A model generated the notes under the pieces. The model was not told the DNA's origin, searched no databases, and worked only from the letters and a program-made list of their open reading frames with translations. Positions 39,796-48,445 of a DNA stretch of 64,000 bases are shown here, in pieces; the first letter of the stretch is position 1, and the number at the start of each line of letters is the position of its first letter. Source of the stretch: CAMLQK01 sp035478775 (GTDB lineage Bacteria; Patescibacteriota; Saccharimonadia; Saccharimonadales; UBA4665); contig DATIJG010000012.1 in the NCBI GenBank assembly GCA_035478775.1, positions 46,143 to 110,142 on the forward strand, given 5' to 3'. Both the position numbers and the translations under genes were made by a program.

Positions 39796-41808
39796 ATGAA
39801 TGCACAACAAATCCGCAACGCTTATTTAGATTTTTTTAAACAACGTCAGCACGCGGTAATCCCCCGGGCGCTTTTGGTGCCGCAAAACGACCCGACTACA
39901 CTGTTCACCGGCTCTGGCATGCAGCCGATGATTCCCTATTTATTGGGCGAGGAGCACCCCGAGGGCACACGGATTGTCGATAGCCAAACTTGTTTGCGTG
40001 CCCAGGATATTGACGAAGTCGGCGATAACCGCCACACCACGTTTTTTGAAATGCTCGGCAACTGGAGCTTAGGCGATTATTTTAAAAAAGAACAAGTGCC
40101 GTGGATGTTCGAGTTTCTGACCGAAGTTGTGAGCTTAGATGCTTCCAAATTGTACATCACTTGTTTTATCGGCGCGCCGGAATACGATATTCCAAAAGAC
40201 ACCGAGGTTGCTGAAATGTGGGCGAAGCTGTTCGAAGCTAAAGGTTTGAGTACGGGCATTACCGATATCGGTTCCGAGGAAGACGGCTACAAACGCGGCG
40301 TTAAACCAGGCGAGCGCATTTTTTACTACGACGGCAGCAAAAACTGGTGGAACCGTGGCAAGACGGGGCCTGATACGACGCCAATCGGCGACCCATGCGG
40401 CCCGGATAGCGAAATGTTTTACGACTTCGGCGACAACGGCACGCACGTGACTTGGGTCGATGGCCTCGTCGCCCGGAAAAAACCAAGTGAAACCGAAGAA
40501 GAAATCCGCGCAGCCTACCGGCATTGCCACCCTAACTGTGACTGTGGCCGCTTTATGGAAATCGGCAATAACGTGTTTATGGCTTATCGCAAAGAAGCCG
40601 AAGGCAAATTCGTGCCTCTGGAAAAGCCGAATATCGACCATGGTTCCGGTTTGGAACGCATCGCTGCGGCAGCTAATGATGAGCCAGACGCGTTTAAAAT
40701 TAGCTTGCTATGGCCGATTATCGAAAAACTTGAAGCGCTTTCGGGCAAGGCTTACGACAGCAACACCAACGCCATGCGTATCATTGCCGACCATTTGCGT
40801 GCTGCCACATTTTTGGCAGTCGATGGTATCGTGCCGAGCAACAAAGAACAGGGGTATGTAATGCGCCGCTTGGTGCGTCGTGCCATCATGAAATCGTTTA
40901 ACTTGGGTATCGAGCAGAACTTTTTGGAGCAGCTCGTGCCGGTTATCGCCGATTTATACCACGCTGATTTCCCCGAAGTTGCCGCCAAGCGCGACACCGT
41001 AATTGCCGTACTCGTAAAAGAAGAAAAAGTCTTCCGCCAAACGTTGCGCAAAGGCAAGAATGAGCTTCTCAAAATGGCCTACCCTGAAGATGGCACACAC
41101 CAAATTATTGATGCGAAGGATAATGTCCTTGCTAGTGAGTCATATCGCTTGCAAATTGATGGTCGCATTGTATTTACGCTTTATGATACCTATGGTTTTC
41201 CTATTGAGTTGACCGAGGAAGAGGCTATGACCAATGGAATTATTATGCAGCCAGGTTGGCGCGATTCCTTTCAAACATATATGAATGCGCAGCGCCAGCG
41301 CTCGCAAGGGGCGGCAAAAGGTGTCTTTAAAGGTGGTTTAGGCGGCCAAACTTTACAGCATAAAAAATACCACACTGCCACACACCTTATGTACCAGGCG
41401 CTGCGCCAGGTTTTGGGCAGCCACGTTATCCAGCGCGGCAGCAACATCACCGAGGACCGTTTGCGGTTCGACTTTAGCCACGACGAAAAAATGACACCCG
41501 AGCAAATCAAACAAGTCGAAGACATTGTAAACGAGCAAATTGCCAAAGACTTGCCGGTCTTTTGGAAGGAATATCCGACCAAAGATGCCTTGGCAATGGG
41601 TGCTTTGGGCGCATTCGGTGACCGCTACGGCGATGTAGTAAAAATCTACCAAATGGGCGAAGGCGAAAACCGTTTCAGTTTTGAAATTTGCGGCGGCCCG
41701 CACGTCGATCGCACCAGCCAACTGGCCGAAGATGACAAGCACTTCAAGATTGTAAAAGAAGAGGCGAGCTCCGCTGGCATCCGCCGTATTAAAGCGGTGT
41801 TGCAATAG
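39796..41808 (+). CDS. alaS: Alanyl-tRNA synthetase lacking the C-Ala domain, 670 aa
   Basis: Class II core at the N-terminus (RNAYLDFFKQRQHAVIPRA, TTLFTGSGMQPMIPYLLG, TTFFEMLGNWSLGDYFKKE), CGRFMEIGNNVFM near residue 252, and the tRNA-recognition helical region. The editing domain has the HTATH motif near 530 and CGGPHVDRT near 633. The protein stops shortly after that Cys-His pair, at IRRIKAVLQ. The C-terminal coiled-coil and C-Ala domain of the usual roughly 870-residue enzyme are missing, and no separate gene for it lies downstream. Charging and editing should be intact; tRNA binding cooperation may differ. Confidence 0.93.
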   Translation: MNAQQIRNAYLDFFKQRQHAVIPRALLVPQNDPTTLFTGSGMQPMIPYLLGEEHPEGTRIVDSQTCLRAQDIDEVGDNRHTTFFEMLGNWSLGDYFKKEQVPWMFEFLTEVVSLDASKLYITCFIGAPEYDIPKDTEVAEMWAKLFEAKGLSTGITDIGSEEDGYKRGVKPGERIFYYDGSKNWWNRGKTGPDTTPIGDPCGPDSEMFYDFGDNGTHVTWVDGLVARKKPSETEEEIRAAYRHCHPNCDCGRFMEIGNNVFMAYRKEAEGKFVPLEKPNIDHGSGLERIAAAANDEPDAFKISLLWPIIEKLEALSGKAYDSNTNAMRIIADHLRAATFLAVDGIVPSNKEQGYVMRRLVRRAIMKSFNLGIEQNFLEQLVPVIADLYHADFPEVAAKRDTVIAVLVKEEKVFRQTLRKGKNELLKMAYPEDGTHQIIDAKDNVLASESYRLQIDGRIVFTLYDTYGFPIELTEEEAMTNGIIMQPGWRDSFQTYMNAQRQRSQGAAKGVFKGGLGGQTLQHKKYHTATHLMYQALRQVLGSHVIQRGSNITEDRLRFDFSHDEKMTPEQIKQVEDIVNEQIAKDLPVFWKEYPTKDALAMGALGAFGDRYGDVVKIYQMGEGENRFSFEICGGPHVDRTSQLAEDDKHFKIVKEEASSAGIRRIKAVLQ

Positions 41809-41862
41809 TACATAAGATTGCCCGCTAACAGAGGCGCAATTTTATCTGTGGAAAAGCATCTT

Positions 41863-41891
41863 TTGCGCTTCAGAACCGAACGGCATATAAT
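41863..41891 (+). promoter_or_regulatory. Promoter TTGCGC-17-TATAAT
   Basis: -35 at 41863-41868 and -10 at 41886-41891, ending 7 nt before ATG 41899. The frame extension to 41818 precedes the promoter and is excluded. Confidence 0.7.
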
Positions 41892-41898
41892 AAATGTA

Positions 41899-42423
41899 AT
41901 GCAAAAAACTCCCAATAATTCTAAAATTTCAGCAAAAGCTAAACTGTCGCAAAAGCCTACAGGTAATGCCCAGGCTGCCGAGCTAAAAACAGCGAAACTC
42001 AAAACTTCTAAGCCACAGTCGAAGGCGCTTTTATATAGCTCGCTTATTTTAAATGGTGTGTTCGTTGTGCTTGCCGTGGCTATCATGGTTGCGGCGCACA
42101 CCCGTAACTTTTGGGTAGCCACCAAAGCTTTTACGGTGTTCCAAAACACTTGTCCGGTAAACCCCGCTACAAAAGTGACCAACCAAAAGAGCGGCTCTAT
42201 TTCGACCACTACCTATTACGTTGAATCGAAGGCGCTGCAATCTGGTTGCGCAAATTATCTTATCCAGGCTGCTCAACTCGACAACTACCGCGCTCACCCC
42301 GACCAAGCACAAGCTGATGCCGATGCGCTTCGTAAACTGGTGCCCGATCATATGCTTAACCTGACAGTTGTTAAATCGTCAGAAAACGGCACTCAGCTTG
42401 CACCGCTGCAAATTCAACAATAG
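41899..42423 (+). CDS. Single-pass membrane protein, 174 aa
   Basis: A Lys/Ser/Ala-rich cytoplasmic N-terminus of about 40 residues is followed by one hydrophobic helix (about 45-68, LYSSLILNGVFVVLAVAIMVAA). A roughly 100-residue exterior domain with two Cys follows (NTCPVNPATK, SGCANYLIQAA). I do not recognise the family. It lies between alaS and an FtsA/PilM-like gene and has its own leaderless promoter. An envelope role is likely from topology only. Confidence 0.6.
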   Translation: MQKTPNNSKISAKAKLSQKPTGNAQAAELKTAKLKTSKPQSKALLYSSLILNGVFVVLAVAIMVAAHTRNFWVATKAFTVFQNTCPVNPATKVTNQKSGSISTTTYYVESKALQSGCANYLIQAAQLDNYRAHPDQAQADADALRKLVPDHMLNLTVVKSSENGTQLAPLQIQQ

Positions 42424-42460
42424 TTTAGCCGACGTTTGGTGCTGTAAGCGCCTGTCCATG

Positions 42461-42469
42461 TGGTATACT
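42461..42469 (+). promoter_or_regulatory. Extended -10 promoter TGG-TATACT
   Basis: TGG then TATACT (42464-42469), 10 nt before ATG 42480 of the FtsA/PilM-like gene. Confidence 0.5.
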
Positions 42470-42479
42470 TAAAACGATT

Positions 42480-43826
42480 ATGCTTGATCTTAATACGGTA
42501 AAAAAACTCAGTAAAAGCGTTGTTAATAAGGTTGCCGACAAGGCCAGTGAAGCTGGTACGAAAGTTGGCTCTAAACGCAGCAGGGGCGGTAATGACGACC
42601 AATATATTGTTGGCCTCGACATCGGTACCGAATTCGTAAAAGCATTGGTTGGTAAAGTAACCGCTGATGGGATTGAAATTATAGGCGTTGGCCGCCAGCA
42701 TCAGGCTTTAAGCGATATGCAAGCAGGCGCAATTGCTGATATTGGCCGCGTGGTGCAAAACTGTGATACGGCTTTGGCACAAGCTGAAGAACAGGCGGGG
42801 GTCAGTGCCCGCGCCGCTGTTATCGGCATCGCTGGCGAACTGGTAAAAGGCATGACTACAACAGTGCGTGTCAAACGCAAAGACCCAGAAAAGGCGCTCG
42901 ACTTACCAGAAGTAGAACGCATTATTAAGCTTGTGCAAGAACGCGCTGCCGCCAAAGCTAAGCAGCAGATGGTGTGGGAACTTGGTGGCAAAGATGTGGA
43001 TGTGCGTTTAGTTAATAGCGCGCTCGTCGGCATCGAAATTGACGGTTATAAAGTAACTAGCCCGGTTGGCTTCCAGGGTCGTGACGTGGTCGTGCAATTA
43101 TACACAGCGTTTGCGCCGCTCATTCACATTGGAGCTTTGGAGCGCACGGCACAACAGCTGGATCTTGATTTACTGGCGGTTGCGGCCGAGCCGTTTGCGG
43201 TATCCCGTTCGGTAATTGGTGATGACACGAGCGCGAGCATGAGCGCCATCTTAATGGACATTGGTGGTGGCACAACAGATATCGCTGTAGTGAACGAAGG
43301 CGGCGTGCAAGGTACAAAAATGTTCGGCATTGGCGGCCGCGCCTTTACCCGCTCAATCGAACGCACTTTGGGTGTAGAGTTCGACGAAGCCGAAGAATTG
43401 AAACTCGACGTAACCAGTGGGCGCTTGTCGCAGCGCGAAGAGGCTGCCACCTTGGGCGCTTTGCAAAAAACGCTCGACGTTTGGGTGAGTGGCGTAGAGC
43501 TTGCCTTGGGTGAATTTGATAAGCTCGACCACTTGCCGCATCGCGTATTATTATGTGGCGGCGGCTCAAGTTTGGAATCACTCATGGACAAGCTGGAACA
43601 AACCGACTGGTACCGTCAGCTGCCATTTACGCGCCGGCCAATTGTGCAGCATATCCACCCCGACCAAGTCGTGGGCATAGTTGACAAAACGGGCAACGTG
43701 AACGACCATACCTTTATTACGGCAATGGGCTTGTTGCGCGTCGGGCTTGATACAATGCAATTTTCGGGCACCGGCAGCCAACCAACATCGTTTCGTGACA
43801 AAATAGATAGGATGCTTCGGGTTTAA
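42480..43826 (+). CDS. FtsA/PilM-like actin-fold ATPase, 448 aa
   Basis: Actin-like ATPase: phosphate-1 motif VGLDIGTEFVKALVG near residue 44, an SHS2/1C-type insertion (AAVIGIAGELVKGMTTTVRVKR), phosphate-2 MDIGGGTTDIAVV near 260, and adenosine motif LLCGGGSSLESL near 358. A C-terminal amphipathic basic helix (FRDKIDRMLRV) could act as a membrane-targeting tail, as in FtsA. The family includes FtsA (divisome) and PilM (type IV pili). The next gene encodes a one-helix membrane protein rather than FtsZ, so the choice between the two is open. Confidence 0.8.
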   Translation: MLDLNTVKKLSKSVVNKVADKASEAGTKVGSKRSRGGNDDQYIVGLDIGTEFVKALVGKVTADGIEIIGVGRQHQALSDMQAGAIADIGRVVQNCDTALAQAEEQAGVSARAAVIGIAGELVKGMTTTVRVKRKDPEKALDLPEVERIIKLVQERAAAKAKQQMVWELGGKDVDVRLVNSALVGIEIDGYKVTSPVGFQGRDVVVQLYTAFAPLIHIGALERTAQQLDLDLLAVAAEPFAVSRSVIGDDTSASMSAILMDIGGGTTDIAVVNEGGVQGTKMFGIGGRAFTRSIERTLGVEFDEAEELKLDVTSGRLSQREEAATLGALQKTLDVWVSGVELALGEFDKLDHLPHRVLLCGGGSSLESLMDKLEQTDWYRQLPFTRRPIVQHIHPDQVVGIVDKTGNVNDHTFITAMGLLRVGLDTMQFSGTGSQPTSFRDKIDRMLRV

Positions 43827-43850
43827 CCGAGGTAAAACAAGAAGGTACGC

Positions 43851-45605
43851 ATGAATTCTATCCCAGCAAAAGACATTATTTACATCGACGTCGACGATGA
43901 AATTACGACCATCATAGATAAATTGCGTAATTCGCAGAGCAAAATCGTTGCGTTAGTGCTGCCAAAGCGCGCTACTACTTTGCAAAGCATTGTTAACATG
44001 AAATTGCTTAAAAAAAGTGCCGATGAAGATAAAAAACACCTGGTACTTATTACCGCCGAAGCCGGCCTGTTGCCCCTGGCTGCTGCTACCGAAGTATATG
44101 TGGCCAAAAACTTGCAATCTAAACCAGAAATTCCAGAGGCACCCGGCGCGCCAACGCTACCGGCTGATTTTGATGAAGATGCGGCGTTAGCGCTCGATGA
44201 CCCCAAGCTCGATACCAACAAAGCAGTAGGTGATTTATCTAAAAACACTTCACCAAGCGCTGGCAAGGCATTTCCGCCACAAACTTCTTCGGCTACAAAA
44301 ATGCCAAGTGACCCATTAAGTAGCGACGATACTATAGATATGACTGACATGGCCGATACAGCCGCTGCAGCTGGCAAAAACGCTGCAACAAGTAGTACTG
44401 CAGCCAAATCAAAAAAAGATAAAAGCCGGAAAGTGCCGAATTTTAATAAGTTTAGGTTATGGCTTATTTTGGGCGCGGGTGGCTTGGCGTTACTTATTTT
44501 GTTATATATTGTGTGCTTCAAGGTGTTACCAAGCGCGTCAGTGATTGTAAAAACCGACAGCCAAGCAGTTGATGCCAATGTAAACTTGGTGTTGTTGCCA
44601 TCTAGTGCGACGCTCGACGCGGCTAATGCTAAAGTGCCCTCACAAACACAGAAAGTGCAAAAAACGAACACTCAGCAACAGGCCGCAAGTGGCCAGCAAA
44701 ACAACGGCCAAAAGGCTACAGGCACAATAACGATGGCAGCTGGCGCATGCACAGGCAGCCAACCGGCGGCAGTTGCTACAGGTACGGGGGTAACTGCTAA
44801 CGGCTTGACATTCATTACACAAAATTCTGCGGCGTTTGGCCCGGTTGTCGACCATGGCAAATGTACTTGGCAATCCACCCAAACTGTTCCGGTAATTGCC
44901 CAAAATGGTGGCGCTAATTATAACATTGGCTCTAGTAATTTTACAGTGGCTGGCCGTTCAGATGTAAGTGCATCTTCAAGTAGTGCAATGAGCGGCGGTA
45001 CCGACGATATCCAAAAGATTGTACAGCAGTCCGATATTGACAATGCAAAATCGAAGCTTGATAGCCAAGATACTTCAAGCATAAAAACCCAGTTGCAAAA
45101 CCAACTTTCGGCCGCAGGCTATATGCCAATTACCGCGACATTTACAGCTGGATCGCCAAATGTGACCACTAGCGCTAACGTTGGCGACGCTGCCGATAAT
45201 GTTACGGTGACCGAAGTTATTACTTACACGATGCTAGGCGCAAAGCAAACCGATCTGCAAAAAATTGTTGCAGCGGCGATCCAAAGCAAAATTGATACGA
45301 GCAAGCAGAGCATCCTTGATTACGGTTTAGATACGGCAAGTTATGGTACTCCAACAGTAAGTGATTCAAGCACGGCAATCAGCATGCAGACCAGTGCAAT
45401 TGTCGGTTCGGCACTTAAAACAGATGCGCTCGCTGGGCAAATTGCAGGCAAAAAGACGGGCGACGCCCAAGCAATTATTAAGAGCAACCCTGGCGTGACT
45501 AATGTAACGATCCACTACAGCCCATTCTGGGTTAGCTCTGTGCCAAGTAATCAAAGTAAAATTACAATTACTATCGATAAGCCAAAGTCTTCAAAATCAA
45601 AGTAG
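43851..45605 (+). CDS. Single-pass membrane protein with large exterior domain, 584 aa
   Basis: An N-terminal cytoplasmic domain (about 1-85; IYIDVDDEITTIIDKLRNSQSKIVALVLPKRATTL) has an alternating alpha/beta pattern. An acidic, Ala/Pro-rich linker of about 100 residues follows. After the basic KKDKSRKVPNF is one membrane helix (about 200-222). The exterior part (about 225-580) has two beta-rich repeats and a Gln/Asn/Thr linker. It follows the FtsA/PilM-like gene by 24 nt, with AGAAGG before its ATG, and precedes ruvX by 2 nt. I do not know the function; it may link a cytoplasmic ATPase to the envelope. Confidence 0.65.
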   Translation: MNSIPAKDIIYIDVDDEITTIIDKLRNSQSKIVALVLPKRATTLQSIVNMKLLKKSADEDKKHLVLITAEAGLLPLAAATEVYVAKNLQSKPEIPEAPGAPTLPADFDEDAALALDDPKLDTNKAVGDLSKNTSPSAGKAFPPQTSSATKMPSDPLSSDDTIDMTDMADTAAAAGKNAATSSTAAKSKKDKSRKVPNFNKFRLWLILGAGGLALLILLYIVCFKVLPSASVIVKTDSQAVDANVNLVLLPSSATLDAANAKVPSQTQKVQKTNTQQQAASGQQNNGQKATGTITMAAGACTGSQPAAVATGTGVTANGLTFITQNSAAFGPVVDHGKCTWQSTQTVPVIAQNGGANYNIGSSNFTVAGRSDVSASSSSAMSGGTDDIQKIVQQSDIDNAKSKLDSQDTSSIKTQLQNQLSAAGYMPITATFTAGSPNVTTSANVGDAADNVTVTEVITYTMLGAKQTDLQKIVAAAIQSKIDTSKQSILDYGLDTASYGTPTVSDSSTAISMQTSAIVGSALKTDALAGQIAGKKTGDAQAIIKSNPGVTNVTIHYSPFWVSSVPSNQSKITITIDKPKSSKSK

Positions 45606-45607
45606 TT

Positions 45608-46033
45608 ATGCAGATACCCGAGGGAACTATAATAGCTTTAGACATTGGGGAGCGGCGTGTAGGAGTTGCCGAAGCACACAGTATTGCGCGCATCGCCCAT
45701 CCTTTAAAAACGCTCGCCCACACCGTTACAATTTTTGATGATATTGCCGAGATAGTGACAAAAAACGGTGTCGTTGCAGTGGTGGCTGGCTTGCCCCGCG
45801 GTATGGATGGCCAAAATACTGCCCAAACTCGCTATGCTGAAAGTTTTGTGTCTGGCCTGAAGAAACTTATCGGTGTACCAATTTATTGGCAAGATGAGGC
45901 GCTAACATCACAAAAGGCCGAAGCAGAACTAGAGGCACGCAAGAAATCATACGCGAAGGGCGACGTAGACATGTTGGCCGCAACCTACATTTTGGATGAC
46001 TTTTTGCAGCAAGGAACAGGAGTACTGGCATGA
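45608..46033 (+). CDS. ruvX: Putative Holliday junction resolvase RuvX/YqgF, 141 aa
   Basis: RNase H-fold nuclease of the YqgF family, implicated in pre-16S rRNA 5' processing. Visible: IIALDIGERRVGVA at the N-terminus with the first catalytic Asp, VVAGLPRGMDGQ near residue 59 (canonical V-G-L-P), WQDEALTSQKAE near 97 with the conserved Glu, and GDVDMLAATYILDDFL near 119 with the distal Asp. Normal length. Its last 4 nt overlap mltG. Confidence 0.92.
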   Translation: MQIPEGTIIALDIGERRVGVAEAHSIARIAHPLKTLAHTVTIFDDIAEIVTKNGVVAVVAGLPRGMDGQNTAQTRYAESFVSGLKKLIGVPIYWQDEALTSQKAEAELEARKKSYAKGDVDMLAATYILDDFLQQGTGVLA

Positions 46034-47082
46034 AGTACACGAGTAAACCACAAAAGCGCAGCCGCTGGCCAAAGCGCCTAACCTATGTGTTGCTTATCAG
46101 TTTGGTAGTTATAGTTGCGGCAACGGCTTTGGTGCGAACTGTGTACAACAGAAACCTTAAGCCTGTAAGCGACAGCCAAAAAACGCAAGTCGTAACCATT
46201 AAAGAAGGCGCCACGCTGAGTACGATTGCCGACCAGTTACAGCACCAGGGGCTTATCCGTAGCTCGTGGGCGTTCAAACTGTATGTAAGCAGCAAGCAAG
46301 TACGCACCAATCTACAGGCCGGCACCTATGCGTTTTCGCCCAATTTATCAGTGCAGACAATTGTAGCTAAGCTTACACAGGGTAAAATAGCTACTAACGA
46401 TGTGACTATTTTGCCCGCACAACGCATTGACCAAATTAGGGCAAGCCTCATAAACGACGGATTTGCCCCTGGTGATGTCGATACAGCCCTTAACTCTGCT
46501 ACTTATGCCGATAATCCAGCGCTGGTTGATAAGCCGGCCTCGGCGAACCTGGAAGGTTATTTATATCCCGACTCATTCCAAAAAACGGCCGATACCACCG
46601 CCCAACAAATCGTTGGCCAATCTTTAGCAGAAATGCAAAGCCAGCTGACGCCAGATATTCGTTCGGCGTTCGCAAAGCACGGTTTAAGCACCTACCAAGG
46701 TATTATTTTGGCTTCAATAGTTGAACAGGAGGTGTCGAAGCAAAGTGATCGCGACCAAGTTGCGCAGGTGTTTTTGTCACGCTTACAACAAGGTATGACG
46801 CTTGGGTCGGATGTAACTGCCCGTTATGGCGCAATTGCTGCCGGGAAGGCACCCAGCCTTACATATGACTCACCGTATAATACACTTATCCATAAAGGTT
46901 TACCCCCTACGCCGATCAGTAACGTGAGCATATCGTCGCTCCACGCCGTTGCCTATCCGGCGAACACTAATTGGCTGTACTTTGTAACCGGGGACGACGG
47001 CACGACTTATTTCTCTAAAACCCTTGAAGACCACCAGGCGCTTACTCAGCAATATTGCCATAAATTATGTGGCACCAACTAA
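46030..47082 (+). CDS. mltG: Endolytic murein transglycosylase MltG, 350 aa
   Basis: N-terminal membrane helix (about 17-37), a LysM-like region (VTIKEGATLSTIADQLQHQGLI) and the YceG catalytic domain. The active-site Glu is in ASIVEQEVS near residue 235, followed by VAQVFLSRLQQGMTLGSDVTARYG and SPYNTLIHKGLPPTPISNVS. It cleaves nascent peptidoglycan strands at the membrane and helps set glycan length. It overlaps ruvX by 4 nt (ATGA), a common pairing. It implies the cell makes or remodels peptidoglycan. Confidence 0.95.
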   Translation: MKYTSKPQKRSRWPKRLTYVLLISLVVIVAATALVRTVYNRNLKPVSDSQKTQVVTIKEGATLSTIADQLQHQGLIRSSWAFKLYVSSKQVRTNLQAGTYAFSPNLSVQTIVAKLTQGKIATNDVTILPAQRIDQIRASLINDGFAPGDVDTALNSATYADNPALVDKPASANLEGYLYPDSFQKTADTTAQQIVGQSLAEMQSQLTPDIRSAFAKHGLSTYQGIILASIVEQEVSKQSDRDQVAQVFLSRLQQGMTLGSDVTARYGAIAAGKAPSLTYDSPYNTLIHKGLPPTPISNVSISSLHAVAYPANTNWLYFVTGDDGTTYFSKTLEDHQALTQQYCHKLCGTN

Positions 47083-47113
47083 ACACTAACAGGGGTGGGA
47101 TGTGCGAAAAGAC

Positions 47114-47143
47114 TTGCTTCTGGCCTAAAAACTTTGCTATACT
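47114..47143 (+). promoter_or_regulatory. Promoter TTGCTT-18-TATACT with extended -10
   Basis: -35 at 47114-47119 and -10 TATACT at 47138-47143 preceded by TGC. It starts a leader of about 130 nt before the LysM-CHAP gene. Confidence 0.65.
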
Positions 47144-47149
47144 AGCGTA

Positions 47150-47278
47150 AGAATCTCCGAATGAGGCATATACTCGTTCAACAGAGGCGATTCTTGCCAA
47201 AGGTGTTACCAAAACGTATGCGAACATACGAAACCTGGAAATTAATACCACCAATGGTGTTGGCTCTCATGCCAGGAG
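47150..47278 (+). other. Structured 5' leader of the LysM-CHAP gene (possible RNA element)
   Basis: Helices visible: GAATGAG/CTCGTTC (around 47159-47180), a perfect stem-loop CGTATG-CGAA-CATACG (47215-47230), and a long-range CCTGG/CCAGG pair whose 3' strand includes part of the AGGAG ribosome site at 47274-47278. GCCAA/TTGGC can close around the middle. The ribosome site could thus be masked. No known riboswitch consensus fits. The same stretch also encodes a 42-residue open frame. Confidence 0.4.
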
Positions 47279-47289
47279 TTGATTATTAG
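47161..47289 (+). CDS. Possible upstream small ORF, 42 aa, overlapping the LysM-CHAP start
   Basis: ATG 47161 lies about 11 nt after the predicted transcript start and opens a frame (MRHILVQQRRFLPKVLPKRM and onward) ending at TAG 47287-47289, beyond the TTG start of the next gene at 47279. The product is very basic. Stop-start overlap would couple translation. It may instead be a by-product of the structured leader; no homology is recognised. Confidence 0.35.
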   Translation: MRHILVQQRRFLPKVLPKRMRTYETWKLIPPMVLALMPGVDY

Positions 47290-48397
47290 TCATCCAGCAA
47301 CCCAAACTATCGCTTCAGCACAACCCAAAGCGCAGAAGCAATCGCGGATTGCCCGCAATGCACAGCGGTTTAAAACTGTGTTAAAACAGCGTCGCGCAAT
47401 GCGCTATTCATTGCTTTTGCTTAATTTCACGATGCTTGTGAGCATTGTCGGTTTTGTAGTGTATGGCTCTAAAAATGCCAACCAAGCGGCTTTGGCATCT
47501 TCGCTTAATTCTAGCTCGGCAAACTCTACCTCTGATCCGCTCGATCAACTTTCTTCGGCAGACATCGCCGCAAACGCCTCGTTGGCCGCCCGCTTGCCTG
47601 AAACCACCGCAGTTATCAACTCGGCCGATACTGCCAAAGCCGAACTCGCCGTAACTGTCAATAATAATGTGGTGGCCAAGCCGCAAGTAGTGGCAACAGC
47701 ACTCAAGTCGCGCCACGACATCCAAACGTACATCACCGCGAGTGGCGACACTATAAGCAGTGTTGCTGCCAAATTTAATGTTACTTCCGATAGCATTCGT
47801 TGGTCGAATAATTTAACTGGCGATGCTGTTGAGGCTGGCAAGAAGTTGCTTATACCACCGGTGAACGGCATCGTGTACACTGTTCAGGCGAACGACACTC
47901 CACAAAGCCTAGCAAGCAAATACAATGCTAGCGCCGACCAAATTGTTGCCTATAACGATGCCGAAATTGGCGGTTTGCGCCCCGGCGAGCAAATTATTAT
48001 TCCAAATGGCCAAGTGCAAAAAACGGTATACACGACTACGGCCAGCTATGGCTTTGCGTTTGGAACGTCGGCAGTGTATGGCTACAATGGCTACGACTGG
48101 GGTTTCTGTACCTGGTACGTTGCGAATCGCGTTTCGGTGCCGGGCAACTGGGGCAACGCTAATACGTGGGACAACCTCGCACCGCTAAGTGGCTGGACAG
48201 TAAGCAGCACGCCGCGGGTGGGTGCAATTGCTCAAACAGACCGCGGGAGTGAAGGTCATGTAGCGTACGTCGAAGCCGTTTCAGACGACGGCAGCCAAAT
48301 TAAATACAGCGACATGAACGGTTTGGCCGGCTTTGGCCGGGTAGGCTACAGTGGCTGGGTATCGGCATCGTATTTCCCGCATTACATTTACCGTTAA
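47279..48397 (+). CDS. LysM-CHAP cell-wall amidase/peptidase, membrane-anchored, 372 aa
   Basis: Basic N-terminus (about 1-40), membrane helix (42-62), Ser/Ala-rich linker, two LysM domains (about 149-192, YITASGDTISSVAAKFNV; and 199-242, YTVQANDTPQSLASKYNA), then a CHAP domain with catalytic C277 in WGFCTWYVANR and H327 in GSEGHVAYVE. It binds glycan through LysM and cuts peptide cross-links outside the cell. The only canonical start is TTG 47279, directly abutting AGGAG, and the frame is closed upstream at 47243. The real initiation point is therefore uncertain. Confidence 0.85.
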   Translation: MIISHPATQTIASAQPKAQKQSRIARNAQRFKTVLKQRRAMRYSLLLLNFTMLVSIVGFVVYGSKNANQAALASSLNSSSANSTSDPLDQLSSADIAANASLAARLPETTAVINSADTAKAELAVTVNNNVVAKPQVVATALKSRHDIQTYITASGDTISSVAAKFNVTSDSIRWSNNLTGDAVEAGKKLLIPPVNGIVYTVQANDTPQSLASKYNASADQIVAYNDAEIGGLRPGEQIIIPNGQVQKTVYTTTASYGFAFGTSAVYGYNGYDWGFCTWYVANRVSVPGNWGNANTWDNLAPLSGWTVSSTPRVGAIAQTDRGSEGHVAYVEAVSDDGSQIKYSDMNGLAGFGRVGYSGWVSASYFPHYIYR

Positions 48398-48406
48398 AAA
48401 CAGGGG

Positions 48407-48431
48407 TATCTTATTTGCCTAAAATAAGATA
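48407..48431 (+). promoter_or_regulatory. Perfect 10-bp inverted repeat overlapping the obg -10 box
   Basis: TATCTTATTT (48407-48416) and AAATAAGATA (48422-48431) flank GCCTA. The right arm runs into the -10 TATAAT at 48430-48435, which ends 10 nt before ATG 48446. It can be a terminator for the LysM-CHAP gene or an operator for obg. Confidence 0.5.
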
Positions 48432-48445
48432 TAATTTTGTAATAT

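Noticed and set aside
47150..47278. c-di-AMP (ydaO/yuaA) riboswitch before the LysM-CHAP gene
   Set aside because: The genomic context fits, but the conserved G-rich blocks of that riboswitch (such as GAGCGGGGGA) are not present.
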